From positions 594,493 through 658,492 of the forward strand of contig NZ_CH724126.1 in assembly GCF_000153345.1 (NCBI RefSeq): DNA of 64,000 bases, in the 5' to 3' direction. A program made the translations under genes and the position numbers. Of this stretch, positions 25,288 through 35,911 are shown piece by piece (position 1 is the first letter of the stretch; the number at the start of each line of letters is the position of its first letter). The notes under the pieces were generated by a model. The model made no database searches, was not told where the DNA came from, and saw only the letters and a program-made list of their open reading frames with translations. This DNA comes from Neptuniibacter caesariensis. GTDB taxonomy: Bacteria; Pseudomonadota; Gammaproteobacteria; Pseudomonadales; Balneatricaceae.

Positions 25288-25905
25288 ATGGCAAATGAAG
25301 AACTGAACCCTGTTGATCAGCAGCAAGATGCAGAGCAAACCGTTAACCCGACTGAAGAAGTGGTAAACGAGAATGCAGAGCAGGCGGAGGAAGCTGTTGC
25401 TTCTGAAGACGCTGAGGCACAGGCTGATTCAGTCGTCGATGCCGATAAGCTGGCTCAGGATCTTGAAGCGGCTACCGCAGAAGTAGCAAACCTGAAAGAC
25501 CAGATGCTGCGTATTCAGGCGGAAGCACAGAATGTTCGTCGTCGTGCGGAACAGGATGTAGAAAAAGCACATAAATTTGGCGTAGAGAAGTTTGCCAACG
25601 AGATGTTGCCAATTGTGGACAGCTTAGAACGTGCGATTGAAGCATTTGGCGATGATGAAAGTCTGAAGCCAATGCGTGAAGGTGTAGAGATGACGATGAA
25701 CATGTTTGTCTCGGGCCTTGCGAAATTCGAAATGAAGCAGGTTAACCCGAAGGGTGAGATGTTTGATCCGGCTTTGCATCAGGCGATGTCTATGATTCCT
25801 GTGCCTGATACAGCGGCAAACACAGTCGTTGACGTGATGCAGAAAGGCTACACCCTGCACGGTCGTCTGGTGCGCCCTGCGATGGTTATCGTGGCAAAAG
25901 GCTAA
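25288..25905 (+). CDS. grpE: GrpE nucleotide exchange factor
   Basis: GrpE releases ADP from DnaK and so resets the chaperone cycle. About 205 residues: an acidic Glu/Ala-rich disordered N-terminus (to about residue 50), a long dimerising helix (LKDQMLRIQAEAQNVRRRAEQD), and the C-terminal beta domain with LHQAMSMIPV and GYTLHGRLVRPAMV. The ATG at 25288 stands 7 bases after GGAG; the ATG at 25285, one codon earlier, is also possible. First gene of a heat-shock cluster under a sigma-32 promoter. Confidence 0.96.
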   Translation: MANEELNPVDQQQDAEQTVNPTEEVVNENAEQAEEAVASEDAEAQADSVVDADKLAQDLEAATAEVANLKDQMLRIQAEAQNVRRRAEQDVEKAHKFGVEKFANEMLPIVDSLERAIEAFGDDESLKPMREGVEMTMNMFVSGLAKFEMKQVNPKGEMFDPALHQAMSMIPVPDTAANTVVDVMQKGYTLHGRLVRPAMVIVAKG

Positions 25906-25924
25906 GATTTTTTATTTTTTCGGA

Positions 25925-25980
25925 CTTGAAACCTTATAAATCGTACTTATATAGGTTTCAAGCTGGCTGAAAAACAGCCA
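25925..25980 (+). other. Tandem hairpins between grpE and dnaK
   Basis: CTTGAAACCT (25925-25934) pairs with AGGTTTCAAG (25953-25962), extended by TATAA/TTATA inside. A second stem TGGCTG/CAGCCA closes an A5 loop at 25964-25980. No T-run follows. It could be an RNA processing or stability element; the left arm also contains a sigma-32-like CTTGAAA. Confidence 0.55.
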
Positions 25981-26040
25981 AACAGAATTAAACACTGTCC
26001 GTCCTTACCGGGCAGCTAGAAACAACTGGAGCAGATTCAA

Positions 26041-27972
26041 ATGGGTAAAATCATCGGTATTGACCTGGGAACCACAAACTCATGTGTTTCCATCCTGGAC
26101 GGTGACAGCGCAAAAGTAATCGAGAACGCGGAAGGCGATCGTACAACACCATCTATCATCGCTTACGCTGATGAAGGTGAAATTCTGGTAGGTCAGCCTG
26201 CTAAGCGTCAGGCGGTTACCAACCCAGATAACACTCTGTTTGCGATCAAGCGTCTGATCGGCCGTCGTTTTAAAGACGATGTTGTACAGAAAGATATCAA
26301 AATGGTGCCTTACAAAATTATCGAAGCGGACAACGGTGACGCTTGGGTAGAAGTAAAAGGCGACAAACTGGCTGCACCACAGATCTCTGCAGAAATTCTG
26401 AAGAAAATGAAGAAAACTGCGGAAGACTACCTGGGTGAAGAGATCTCTGAAGCGGTAGTTACCGTTCCTGCTTACTTCAACGATGCACAGCGTCAGGCAA
26501 CTAAAGATGCTGGTAAAATTGCTGGCCTTGAAGTTAAACGTATTATCAACGAGCCAACCGCTGCTGCACTGGCATACGGTATGGACAAGTCTAAAGGCGA
26601 CAAAACAATCGCTGTATACGACCTGGGTGGCGGTACTTTCGACATCTCTATCATCGAGATTGCGGAAGTCGATGGCGAACACCAGTTCGAAGTACTGTCT
26701 ACAAACGGTGATACATTCCTGGGTGGTGAAGATTTCGATCTGCGTTTGATCGAGTTCCTGGCTGATGAGTTCAAGAAAGACACAGGTATCGATCTGCACA
26801 ACGATCCACTAGCCCTGCAGCGTCTAAAAGAAGGTGCTGAGAAAGCTAAAGTTGAACTGTCTTCTGCACAGCAGACTGACGTGAACCTGCCATACATCAC
26901 GGCAGATGCGACGGGTCCTAAGCACCTGAACGTTAAGATCACCCGTGCGAAGCTGGAATCTTTGGTAGAAGAGCTGGTTCAGCGTTCTCTGGAGCCATGT
27001 AAAATTGCTCTGCAGGATTCTGACCTGAGTGCATCTGAAATCGACGAGGTTATCCTGGTTGGTGGTCAGACTCGTATGCCAATGGTTCAGGAAAAAGTTG
27101 CTGAATTCTTCGGTAAAGAAGCACGTAAAGACGTTAACCCTGACGAAGCGGTAGCGATGGGTGCTGCAATCCAGGGTGCGGTACTGGCAGGTGATGTTAA
27201 AGACGTTCTGCTGCTTGACGTGACGCCTCTGACGCTGGGTATCGAAACGATGGGTGGCGTAGCGACGCCGGTAATCGAGAAGAACACGACTATCCCAACC
27301 AAGAAGTCTCAGATCTTCTCTACTGCAGACGACAACCAGAGCGCGGTAACTATCCACGTTGTACAGGGTGAGCGTAAGCAGGCAGCACAGAACAAATCAC
27401 TGGGTCGTTTCGACCTGGCTGAGATTCCACCTGCGCCACGTGGTGTGCCTCAGATCGAAGTAACTTTCGACCTGGATGCCAACGGTATCCTGAACGTATC
27501 TGCACAGGATAAAGCGACAGGTAAGCAGCAGTCTATCGTGATCAAAGCATCTTCTGGTCTGAGCGATGATGAAATCGAGCAGATGGTAAACGATGCAGAA
27601 GCGCACGCTGAAGAAGATAAGAAGTTCGAAGAACTAACTGCAGCGCGTAACCAGGGTGATGCAATGGTTCACTCTGCTAAGAAGACGATGGAAGAAGCGG
27701 GCGATAAAGCAACTGACGAAGAGAAAGCGGCTGTTGAAGCAGCAACTGCTGAACTTGAAGAAGTGCTGAAAGGCGACGACAAAGACGCTATCGAAGCGAA
27801 AACGACTGCATTGACTGAAGCGATCTCTGGCGTTGCACAGAAGATGTACGCAGAAGCAGCGCAGCAAGCAGAAGCTGAGCAAGCTGCAGGCGGTGCTGAA
27901 CAGCAGCAAGCTGGCGGTAACGATGATGCAGTAGACGCTGAGTTCGAAGAAGTTAAAGACGACAAAAAATAA
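26041..27972 (+). CDS. dnaK: Chaperone DnaK (Hsp70)
   Basis: The main Hsp70 chaperone binds exposed hydrophobic stretches in an ATP-controlled way. The 643 residues carry all landmarks: [16 protein letters not shown] at the start, the phosphate loop [13 protein letters not shown] near 195, [11 protein letters not shown] near 338, the linker [16 protein letters not shown] near 390, the substrate domain and the C-terminal acidic [10 protein letters not shown] tail. An ACTGGAG ribosome site precedes the ATG. It lies between grpE and dnaJ in the usual order. Confidence 0.98.
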   Translation: MGKIIGIDLGTTNSCVSILDGDSAKVIENAEGDRTTPSIIAYADEGEILVGQPAKRQAVTNPDNTLFAIKRLIGRRFKDDVVQKDIKMVPYKIIEADNGDAWVEVKGDKLAAPQISAEILKKMKKTAEDYLGEEISEAVVTVPAYFNDAQRQATKDAGKIAGLEVKRIINEPTAAALAYGMDKSKGDKTIAVYDLGGGTFDISIIEIAEVDGEHQFEVLSTNGDTFLGGEDFDLRLIEFLADEFKKDTGIDLHNDPLALQRLKEGAEKAKVELSSAQQTDVNLPYITADATGPKHLNVKITRAKLESLVEELVQRSLEPCKIALQDSDLSASEIDEVILVGGQTRMPMVQEKVAEFFGKEARKDVNPDEAVAMGAAIQGAVLAGDVKDVLLLDVTPLTLGIETMGGVATPVIEKNTTIPTKKSQIFSTADDNQSAVTIHVVQGERKQAAQNKSLGRFDLAEIPPAPRGVPQIEVTFDLDANGILNVSAQDKATGKQQSIVIKASSGLSDDEIEQMVNDAEAHAEEDKKFEELTAARNQGDAMVHSAKKTMEEAGDKATDEEKAAVEAATAELEEVLKGDDKDAIEAKTTALTEAISGVAQKMYAEAAQQAEAEQAAGGAEQQQAGGNDDAVDAEFEEVKDDKK

Positions 27973-28009
27973 GTCGCCTTATAGCTGAATCGAGCTAAAC
28001 AAGCGTAGC

Positions 28010-28071
28010 CTCTGGAATGCGGTGAGTGTTCCAGAGGAAAGATACTCGGCACCGCGGGCTTCATGCCCGCG
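28010..28071 (+). other. Hairpins between dnaK and dnaJ
   Basis: CTCTGGAA/TTCCAGAG (28010-28017 with 28029-28036) and CGCGGGC/GCCCGCG around TTCAT (28053-28071) form two stems without T-runs. A partial terminator or mRNA-processing role, lowering dnaJ relative to dnaK, is a fair guess. Confidence 0.5.
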
Positions 28072-28145
28072 TTGTCGTATCCGGCACAAAGCCGAAATCA
28101 GTGTGATGACTGTATTAGTGTAGCGACTCTATTTGAGTATTGAGC

Positions 28146-29279
28146 ATGTCGAAACGAGATTATTACGAAGTATTAGGTGTTTCCCGAGATTCATCTGATC
28201 GCGATATCAAGAAAGCTTTCCGCCGTATGGCGATGAAATATCATCCGGACCGTAACCCGGACGATAAGGAAGCAGAAGAAAGCTTCAAAGAAGTTAACGA
28301 AGCCTACGAAGTCCTGTCTGATGCGCAGAAAAAAGCCGCTTATGACCAGTATGGTCATGCCGGTGTCGATCCAAATATGCGTGGCGGCCACGGTGGTGGT
28401 TTTGAGGGTAACTTCTCGGATATTTTCGGTGATGTCTTCGGCGATATCTTCGGTGGCGGCGGTGGTCGTGGAGGTCGCAGCTCTGTGCAGCGTGGTGCCG
28501 ACCTTCGTTACAACATGGAGATGACACTGGAAGAAGCGGTTCGTGGTGTTGAAAAAGAGATCCGTGTCCCAACACTTGTCGGTTGTGAAACCTGTGATGG
28601 CTCTGGTGCTAAACCAGGTACCTCAGCAAAGATCTGTGGTACTTGTGGTGGCCAGGGGCAGGTTCGTATGCAGCAGGGATTCTTCTCTGTACAGCAGACC
28701 TGCCCAACCTGTCATGGCGAAGGCAAGGTGATCTCTGACCCGTGTAATGACTGTCATGGTCATGGCCGTATAGAGAAAACCAAAACCCTTAACGTTAAGA
28801 TTCCGGCGGGTGTTGATACGGGTGATCGTATCCGTTTGGCCGGTGAAGGCGAAGCAGGTACTCATGGTGGTCCTGCGGGCGATCTGTATGTTCAGGTGCA
28901 TGTTAAGGATCACCCGATCTTTGAACGTGACGGTAAGCACCTGTACTGTGAAGTCCCGATCAGCTTTGTTGATGCAGCATTGGGTGGTGAACTTGAAGTT
29001 CCAACACTGGATGGTCGCGTTAAGCTGAAAGTGCCTTCTGAAACTCAGACCGGTAAGATGTTCCGTCTGCGTGGTAAGGGTATCTCACCTGTACGTGGTG
29101 GCTCGACGGGTGATCTGCTGGTTAAGGTTGTGGTGGAAACGCCGGTTAACCTGAGCAGCCGACAGAAAGAGCTGTTACGTGAGTTCCAGGATGAGATGGA
29201 GCAGGGTACGCATAAGCACAGCCCGAAAAAGCACGGCTTCTTCGATTCAGTGAAGAAGTTTTTTGAAGATATGACCTAA
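28146..29279 (+). CDS. dnaJ: Chaperone DnaJ (Hsp40)
   Basis: DnaJ delivers substrates to DnaK and triggers its ATPase. From the ATG at 28146 there are 377 residues. The J domain has the HPD motif ([10 protein letters not shown]) near residue 34, and a Gly/Phe-rich linker follows. The zinc domain has four CxxCxGxG repeats ([32 protein letters not shown]), then the two client-binding beta domains. A TTG two codons upstream is in frame but less likely. Confidence 0.97.
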   Translation: MSKRDYYEVLGVSRDSSDRDIKKAFRRMAMKYHPDRNPDDKEAEESFKEVNEAYEVLSDAQKKAAYDQYGHAGVDPNMRGGHGGGFEGNFSDIFGDVFGDIFGGGGGRGGRSSVQRGADLRYNMEMTLEEAVRGVEKEIRVPTLVGCETCDGSGAKPGTSAKICGTCGGQGQVRMQQGFFSVQQTCPTCHGEGKVISDPCNDCHGHGRIEKTKTLNVKIPAGVDTGDRIRLAGEGEAGTHGGPAGDLYVQVHVKDHPIFERDGKHLYCEVPISFVDAALGGELEVPTLDGRVKLKVPSETQTGKMFRLRGKGISPVRGGSTGDLLVKVVVETPVNLSSRQKELLREFQDEMEQGTHKHSPKKHGFFDSVKKFFEDMT

Positions 29280-29327
29280 AGTTAAGGGGCAATCATTGTC
29301 CCTTTCTTTTCTGTAATTGGAGATGGC

Positions 29328-30955
<1,628 letters not shown>

Positions 30956-30973
30956 GCCTCCCCTTACTTCAGT

Positions 30974-30999
30974 AAAAACCGCCGTATGGCGGTTTTTTT
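30974..30999 (+). terminator. Terminator after dapB
   Basis: The stem AAAAACCGCC/GGCGGTTTTT with a GTAT loop and T-run lies 19 bases past the dapB stop. It separates cysE-dapB from the hydrogenase block. Confidence 0.93.
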
Positions 31000-31110
31000 A
31001 TGTCTGTTGAACGGATCTGTTAATTTCTTGTAGGCTTTGATCTGTGACTATAGTTATCTCGGTCACTCTGGTTTAGGCTGGTATTAGGCGATGCCCTATG
31101 AGGAATTGTG

Positions 31111-32220
31111 ATGGAAGATAAGCTGCCTGAATTTCTGTTCCGCAATGAACTGCAACGACTGTTGGATTGCCTTATTACCAAGGGGTTTAAGGTAATTGGT
31201 CCGAAAGTAGAGGATGGTGCACTGGTCTACTCGCCGCTAGAGCAAGTGGCTGAGTTACCCTTGGGCTGGAGTGATCAGCAGGCACCGGGCCGCTACCGGC
31301 TAAATCAGACAGATTCTGTTCGCTATTTTCATTGGGCAAATGGTCCCCAGGCCTTGAAGCCTCTGCTTAACCCACCGCGCAATATTCTTTGGCAAGCTAA
31401 ACGCCAAGCTGATGGCTCCCTTGAATTTATTGTTCCTGACGACTCGATTTCGCCAGTAGCCGTCATTGGTGTCAAATCTTGTGATCTCTCAGCGTTAGCC
31501 CTACAGGATCAGCACTTTCTGGAGGGGGAATACCCAGACCCCGCTTATCAGGCACGGAGAAAAAGCTTGTTTCTGGTCGCTGTAAACTGCTCGACTGCAG
31601 CGTCTACCTGCTTCTGCGCTTCTACGGGTGATGGGCCAGAAGCCAGTACGGGTTTTGATATGGTGATGACGGAACTTGAGGATGGTTTCATTCTGCAGGC
31701 GGGGTCTGAAAAAGGTAGAGAGGTGATGGCAATGCTTCCTCTCACTGCGGTGTCTGAATCAATGTTGCAGCAAAAGCAGAAGCAGAAAGAAACGGTCTTT
31801 GCGGCCCAATCAAGGCAGCTGAGGACAATTGAGAAAACAGATCTGGCAGAAAAGCGAGCACACCCGTGCTGGGACGATATCGCGGAGCGCTGCCTGGCCT
31901 GTGGAAACTGCACGATGGTGTGCCCAACCTGCTTCTGCCATCACCAGACAGAGGAAGCACAGGTGAATGGGGTTGATAGCCAGCATGTTCGGGAGTGGGA
32001 CAGCTGTTTTGGGGGATCCCATGGTCAACTGGCCGGTTTTCAGGTTCGGGATTCGGTAAAAAGTCGCTACCAGCAGTGGATGATCCATAAGCTGGATTTC
32101 TGGCAGGAGCAGTATGGGCGTTCTGGCTGTACTGGCTGTGGCCGTTGCATGACCTGGTGTCCGGCTGAGATAGATTTTGTTGCGGAAGCCAATCTGATTG
32201 CGCGAGGTGAGCAGGAATGA
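31111..32220 (+). CDS. hydB: NiFe hydrogenase (group 3b type) beta subunit, iron-sulfur protein
   Basis: HydB-like electron-transfer subunit of a cytoplasmic, NAD(P)-linked bidirectional hydrogenase (sulfhydrogenase type). The 369 residues end with two [4Fe-4S] motifs, CLACGNCTMVCP and CTGCGRCMTWCP. A middle Cys cluster CSTAASTCFC and VIGVKSCDL also match the family (shared with anaerobic sulfite reductase subunit A). I take the ATG at 31111, 6 bases after AGGA; a GTG lies one codon before. First gene of the hydBGDA operon, and hydG overlaps its stop by ATGA. Confidence 0.9.
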   Translation: MEDKLPEFLFRNELQRLLDCLITKGFKVIGPKVEDGALVYSPLEQVAELPLGWSDQQAPGRYRLNQTDSVRYFHWANGPQALKPLLNPPRNILWQAKRQADGSLEFIVPDDSISPVAVIGVKSCDLSALALQDQHFLEGEYPDPAYQARRKSLFLVAVNCSTAASTCFCASTGDGPEASTGFDMVMTELEDGFILQAGSEKGREVMAMLPLTAVSESMLQQKQKQKETVFAAQSRQLRTIEKTDLAEKRAHPCWDDIAERCLACGNCTMVCPTCFCHHQTEEAQVNGVDSQHVREWDSCFGGSHGQLAGFQVRDSVKSRYQQWMIHKLDFWQEQYGRSGCTGCGRCMTWCPAEIDFVAEANLIARGEQE

Positions 32221-33053
32221 ACGATCCATTCTTAACCCCTATGCCGGCAGTGGTGGAAAGTTATGTATCAGAATCCCCAAGTATATTTACCCTGAAACTC
32301 AGACTGACAAATGCTGCTGATCGTGCCGCGTACCAATTTATGCCGGGGCAGTTCAATATGCTGTATATGTTTGGCGTTGGTGAGGTGCCGATCTCGATCG
32401 TATCGGATCCGGACGATCCAACCTTAATCGAGCATACTATCCGAATTGTTGGGCGGGTTACCCAAGCCATGGCAAAACTTAAAGAGGGTGACCAGGTCGG
32501 GTTACGTGGCCCTTTTGGTCGTGGCTGGCCGATGGCGCTTGGCCGTGAAAAAGATCTGTTAATTATCACGGGTGGTTTAGGTTGTGCGCCGGTTGTCGCG
32601 GCGATTAACTATGCATTACAGCGGCGTGAGCACTATGGGAAAGTCAGTATTGTTCAGGGCGTCAAACACAGCGACGACCTTATTTGGGAAGAGCAGTATA
32701 AAGAATGGCAACAACTGCACAATGTAGAAGTGAATCTGGCCGCTGATGAATCGGGTCCGGCCTGGCCTTTTCATCAAGGCCGAATCACCGAGCTGCTGGA
32801 CAAGGTTAGCGTGGATATTGCCAATAGCGTTGCACTGATCTGTGGCCCGGAAGGAATGATGGACGCCGCCGCACGACGCTTGCTCAGCCTGGGTATGCCG
32901 GGTTATTCGATCTATGTCAGCCTTGAGCGCAACATGCAGTGTGCAGTGGGTCATTGTGGTCATTGTCAGATGGGCGCTGATTTTATCTGTAAAGATGGCC
33001 CTGTGTTTGTCTATCCCGATGTCGCCGATCGATTAATGCTGGAGGGCGTTTGA
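32217..33053 (+). CDS. hydG: Hydrogenase gamma subunit, FAD/NAD(P)-binding
   Basis: A ferredoxin-NADP reductase-like subunit (278 residues) that links the hydrogenase's iron-sulfur chain to NAD(P)H. Visible parts are an FAD domain with FMPGQFNMLYMFGVGEVPISI, the nucleotide domain with LIITGGLGCAPVVAAINYA, and a C-terminal [2Fe-2S] cluster motif CAVGHCGHCQMG. It is similar to HydG and to AsrB or dihydroorotate dehydrogenase electron-transfer subunits, but the neighbours make hydrogenase the best reading. Overlaps hydB by four bases and is followed by hydD within two. Confidence 0.9.
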   Translation: MNDPFLTPMPAVVESYVSESPSIFTLKLRLTNAADRAAYQFMPGQFNMLYMFGVGEVPISIVSDPDDPTLIEHTIRIVGRVTQAMAKLKEGDQVGLRGPFGRGWPMALGREKDLLIITGGLGCAPVVAAINYALQRREHYGKVSIVQGVKHSDDLIWEEQYKEWQQLHNVEVNLAADESGPAWPFHQGRITELLDKVSVDIANSVALICGPEGMMDAAARRLLSLGMPGYSIYVSLERNMQCAVGHCGHCQMGADFICKDGPVFVYPDVADRLMLEGV

Positions 33054-33054
33054 T

Positions 33055-33810
33055 ATGAGCAAACCTACTCTAGCGGTGCATAAGTTCAGCTCTTGCGATG
33101 GTTGTCAGTTAGCTTTGTTAAACATGGGCGAGGCGCTGGCAGATCTCGCCCAGCATGTAGAGATTAAGCACTTTGTCGAAGCGGGCTTGGTCAACGAAGA
33201 CGCAAAAGTAGATATTGCTTTGGTTGAGGGCAGTGTTGTCACCGCTAAAGATCAGCAGCGTATTCGAAGGGTACGAAGTAATAGCCGTTACCTTATTTCG
33301 ATGGGGGCTTGTGCCACCTCGGGTGGTATTCAGGCCCTAAAAAACCTGGCGGATAACCCCGCTGACTGGATAGGGCAGATCTATCCTCAACCGGAGTTTA
33401 TCGACAGTCTGGATCGGTCTTCGGCTATTAAGCAGTATGTCGAAGTGGACTTTGAGCTATGGGGGTGCCCGGTAAGTAGTCTTCAGGTCAGTGAAGCCGT
33501 TGCGACATTGCTGAATGGCGCTGAGCCTTTGGATAACCAGGAGAAACTTTGTATAGAGTGTAAACGAGCAGGCAAGATCTGTACTCTGGTAACAGGCGGA
33601 GAGCCTTGCCTTGGTCCTGTCACTCGTGCAGGTTGTGGGGCCTTATGCCCAGCGTTTGGGCGTGCCTGTTATGGCTGTTATGGCGGGGCTGAACTCTCCA
33701 ATCAATCAGGACTTCGAAAAAGGCTGGAGGGATTGGGGCTGCCTCCTGAATCGATCCAGAAACGTATGCATCTTATCCACCCAGATCCCCAGCAACAGAA
33801 TGAGAGGTGA
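33055..33810 (+). CDS. hydD: NiFe hydrogenase small (delta) subunit
   Basis: The 251-residue small subunit holds the cluster that passes electrons from the NiFe site. The N-terminal KFSSCDGCQLALL is the proximal cluster CxxC. The segment MGACATSGGI and Cys-rich blocks (CIECKRAGKICTLVTGGEPC, then GCGALCPAFGRACYGCYGG) follow. No twin-arginine signal peptide is present, so the enzyme is cytoplasmic, as expected for group 3. The ATG at 33055 overlaps nothing and lies one base past the hydG stop. Confidence 0.92.
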   Translation: MSKPTLAVHKFSSCDGCQLALLNMGEALADLAQHVEIKHFVEAGLVNEDAKVDIALVEGSVVTAKDQQRIRRVRSNSRYLISMGACATSGGIQALKNLADNPADWIGQIYPQPEFIDSLDRSSAIKQYVEVDFELWGCPVSSLQVSEAVATLLNGAEPLDNQEKLCIECKRAGKICTLVTGGEPCLGPVTRAGCGALCPAFGRACYGCYGGAELSNQSGLRKRLEGLGLPPESIQKRMHLIHPDPQQQNER

Positions 33811-33815
33811 GTGGC

Positions 33816-35102
33816 ATGACCGAGCGAAGGATTAAGATCGATGTGCCCAGCCTTGCGCGAGTTGAGGGCGAAGGAGCCTTACACCTTAAGATAACGGAAG
33901 GGGCGCTGGATGCGCTGCAGTTTAAAATTTATGAACCGCCCCGTTTTTTTGAAAAGTTTCTTGAAGGCCGGCATTACACTGAAGTGCCGGATATTGTCGC
34001 ACGTATCTGTGGGATCTGCCCTGTCGCTTATCAGGTAAGCGCGGTGAATGCGCTGGAATCATTGTTTCAGGCACCTCTAACGCCCTGGATCAAACAGATG
34101 CGGCGTTTGCTCTATTGTGGTGAGTGGATTCAAAGTCACAGCCTGCATATTCACCTGCTAGCACTTCCGGATTACTTCTCAGAGGAGAGTGTCTTGGGGC
34201 TGGCTGCGAAAGAGCCTGAAGTGGTTAAACGCGGCTTTGCCATTCAAGAAGCGGGCAATCGGCTGATCCGTTTTTTAGGTGGCCGATCGGTGCATCCGGT
34301 AGGGCTGAAAGTGGGTGGTTTCCACAGGGCCCCTTCTGCAGAGGAGGCAAAGGAATTACTCGAATTCTTGCAAGAGAGGTTACCTGAAGCCGTTGCATTG
34401 GCTGAATGGGTCGCAGGGATTAAACTGCCTGAGGATGAGCAGGAATTTGTCTCAGTTGCTTTAAGTACTGAACAGTTTGCCATAGAAGCGGGGCTGCTCA
34501 GGAACTCGCAGGGTTTGCAGATCACAGAAGATCAATACGAAGCTCACTTTACGGAGTCCCAATCACCCCACTCCACTGCGCTCTGGAGTCTTATGGACGG
34601 TCAGGATTATCTAGTGGGCCCGCTCGCTCGTCTTAATCTGAATCATGATTGTTTACCGGCTTTTCTGAAAACGCTGCTTAACAGGCTAGGTGATCCGTTC
34701 CCCAGCCGGAATATGTTTCACAGTATGTTGGCCAGAGCGATTGAGATCTGTGTGGTACTTCATGAAGCGATCAGCATTTTACAAAGCTATCAGCCTGATA
34801 CACCTAGTGCTGAATTTTCAGTACGTGCAGGTGCCGGCTTTGGTTGGAGTGAAGCACCCAGAGGATTGTTATGGCACCGCTATACTGTTGATGAGCAGGG
34901 GATCATTACTGCGGCGAAAATTGTCCCGCCAACTAGTCAGAATCAGGCGCGAATTGAACGTGATCTTGAGAAATCGTTAACTGCGTTTGGCCTGGATAAA
35001 GCGGATGAACTGCTGCGTCTGCACAGTGAAAAAGTGGTTCGGAATTATGACCCCTGCATCTCCTGTGCGACACACTTTCTGAAACTGACGACGGAGCGGT
35101 GA
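33816..35102 (+). CDS. hydA: NiFe hydrogenase large (alpha) subunit
   Basis: Catalytic subunit of 428 residues. The first nickel-binding motif is RICGICPVAYQ near residue 61, the second is DPCISCATH close to the C-terminus, followed by the tail FLKLTTER, which a maturation protease should remove after the His. RVEGEGAL opens the protein as in group 3 enzymes. ATG 33816 has AGGTGAG 5 bases upstream; an in-frame GTG at 33807 overlaps the hydD stop. Nickel-iron cofactor assembly needs hypABCDEF genes, which are not in this window. Confidence 0.94.
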   Translation: MTERRIKIDVPSLARVEGEGALHLKITEGALDALQFKIYEPPRFFEKFLEGRHYTEVPDIVARICGICPVAYQVSAVNALESLFQAPLTPWIKQMRRLLYCGEWIQSHSLHIHLLALPDYFSEESVLGLAAKEPEVVKRGFAIQEAGNRLIRFLGGRSVHPVGLKVGGFHRAPSAEEAKELLEFLQERLPEAVALAEWVAGIKLPEDEQEFVSVALSTEQFAIEAGLLRNSQGLQITEDQYEAHFTESQSPHSTALWSLMDGQDYLVGPLARLNLNHDCLPAFLKTLLNRLGDPFPSRNMFHSMLARAIEICVVLHEAISILQSYQPDTPSAEFSVRAGAGFGWSEAPRGLLWHRYTVDEQGIITAAKIVPPTSQNQARIERDLEKSLTAFGLDKADELLRLHSEKVVRNYDPCISCATHFLKLTTER

Positions 35103-35103
35103 G

Positions 35104-35577
35104 TTGAGTTGTGCCGTTGTGGGTCTGGGTTCCGCCCATGGAGATGATCAGTTAGGCTGGCTTTTGGTGGATATGCTGGAGACGCAGGCTGAGCGAATCA
35201 ATATCAGTGCTCCAGGTGCCGAATTGTTTGCTGTTTTGCAGCAATATGAGCAAATTGTGGTCGTGGATGCTGCTGAGATTGGATTACTGCCAGGTGAGTT
35301 CCGGTTTATTGCAGAGGGTGCGGAGCTGCTTGGTTCGGCTCAGCCGCATCTGAGTAGTCATACATTGGATCTGGTGCAATACTGGTTGCTGCTTGGACAG
35401 TTAAAGATACCTGAGCCTAAGATTAGTCTGTTTCTGGTACAGCTAAAAAAATGCAATGCAATGCAGGGGCTATCGCCGGAACTTGAGCGACGGATGCAGG
35501 TGTATAAAAGTGCATTGGAACAAGTTTTAGATAATTTATTGTCCTCTGACATAATACGGAAAAACAACAGTGTATAA
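35104..35577 (+). CDS. Hydrogenase maturation protease
   Basis: A 157-residue HycI/HyaD-type endopeptidase that trims the C-terminus of the large subunit after nickel insertion. It shows the family opening AVVGLGSAHGDDQLGWLL (the GxGN/S-xxxxDD pattern with the metal-binding Asp), VVDAAEIGLLPGEF with the second acidic residue, and SSHTLDL with the metal-binding His. The start appears to be TTG at 35104, directly after the hydA stop. Its placement supports it being specific for HydA. The next gene overlaps its end by 8 bases. Confidence 0.88.
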   Translation: MSCAVVGLGSAHGDDQLGWLLVDMLETQAERINISAPGAELFAVLQQYEQIVVVDAAEIGLLPGEFRFIAEGAELLGSAQPHLSSHTLDLVQYWLLLGQLKIPEPKISLFLVQLKKCNAMQGLSPELERRMQVYKSALEQVLDNLLSSDIIRKNNSV

Positions 35578-35881
35578 ACTGAGCTTTTTTGTCCCTGAAG
35601 AAAATCTTGAAGCGGTCAAGCAGGCTGTCTTCGCAACCGGGGCGGGCAAGATAGGCGATTATGATAACTGCTGCTGGCAAGTGCTTGGACAGGGGCAGTT
35701 CAGGCCACTTTCAGGTAGCAATCCGCATATAGGTGAGCATGGAGTGATTGAAACCGTGCAAGAGTGGAAGGTCGAGTTAGTCTGCACTGATGAACTGATT
35801 CATCAGGCGGTTTGGGCCATGAAGCAAGCCCATCCTTATGAAGAGCCAGCTTATGATGTTTGGAAGTTAGAAAACATATAA
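35570..35881 (+). CDS. YqfO/NIF3 insert-like (CutA1-fold) protein
   Basis: The 103 residues match the small CutA1/PII-like domain found inside NIF3/YqfO proteins and as a free-standing protein: YKLSFFVPEENLEAVKQAVF, GAGKIGDYDNCCW, GQFRPLSGSNPHIG, VELVCTDELI and KQAHPYEEPAYDVW. Function is unknown; the fold often forms trimers that bind metals or nucleotides. The start is GTG at 35570. It sits exactly between the hydrogenase and V-ATPase genes with small overlaps or gaps, so it is probably transcribed with them. Confidence 0.85.
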   Translation: MYKLSFFVPEENLEAVKQAVFATGAGKIGDYDNCCWQVLGQGQFRPLSGSNPHIGEHGVIETVQEWKVELVCTDELIHQAVWAMKQAHPYEEPAYDVWKLENI

Positions 35882-35911
35882 AAGCCAGGCAAGCGATAAA
35901 GGGAAGATTAC

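Noticed and set aside
31000-31110. FNR/ANR or sigma-54 site before the hydrogenase operon
   Set aside because: Only a single TTGAT half-site is present with no matching second half, and no GG-N10-GC sigma-54 pattern was found.
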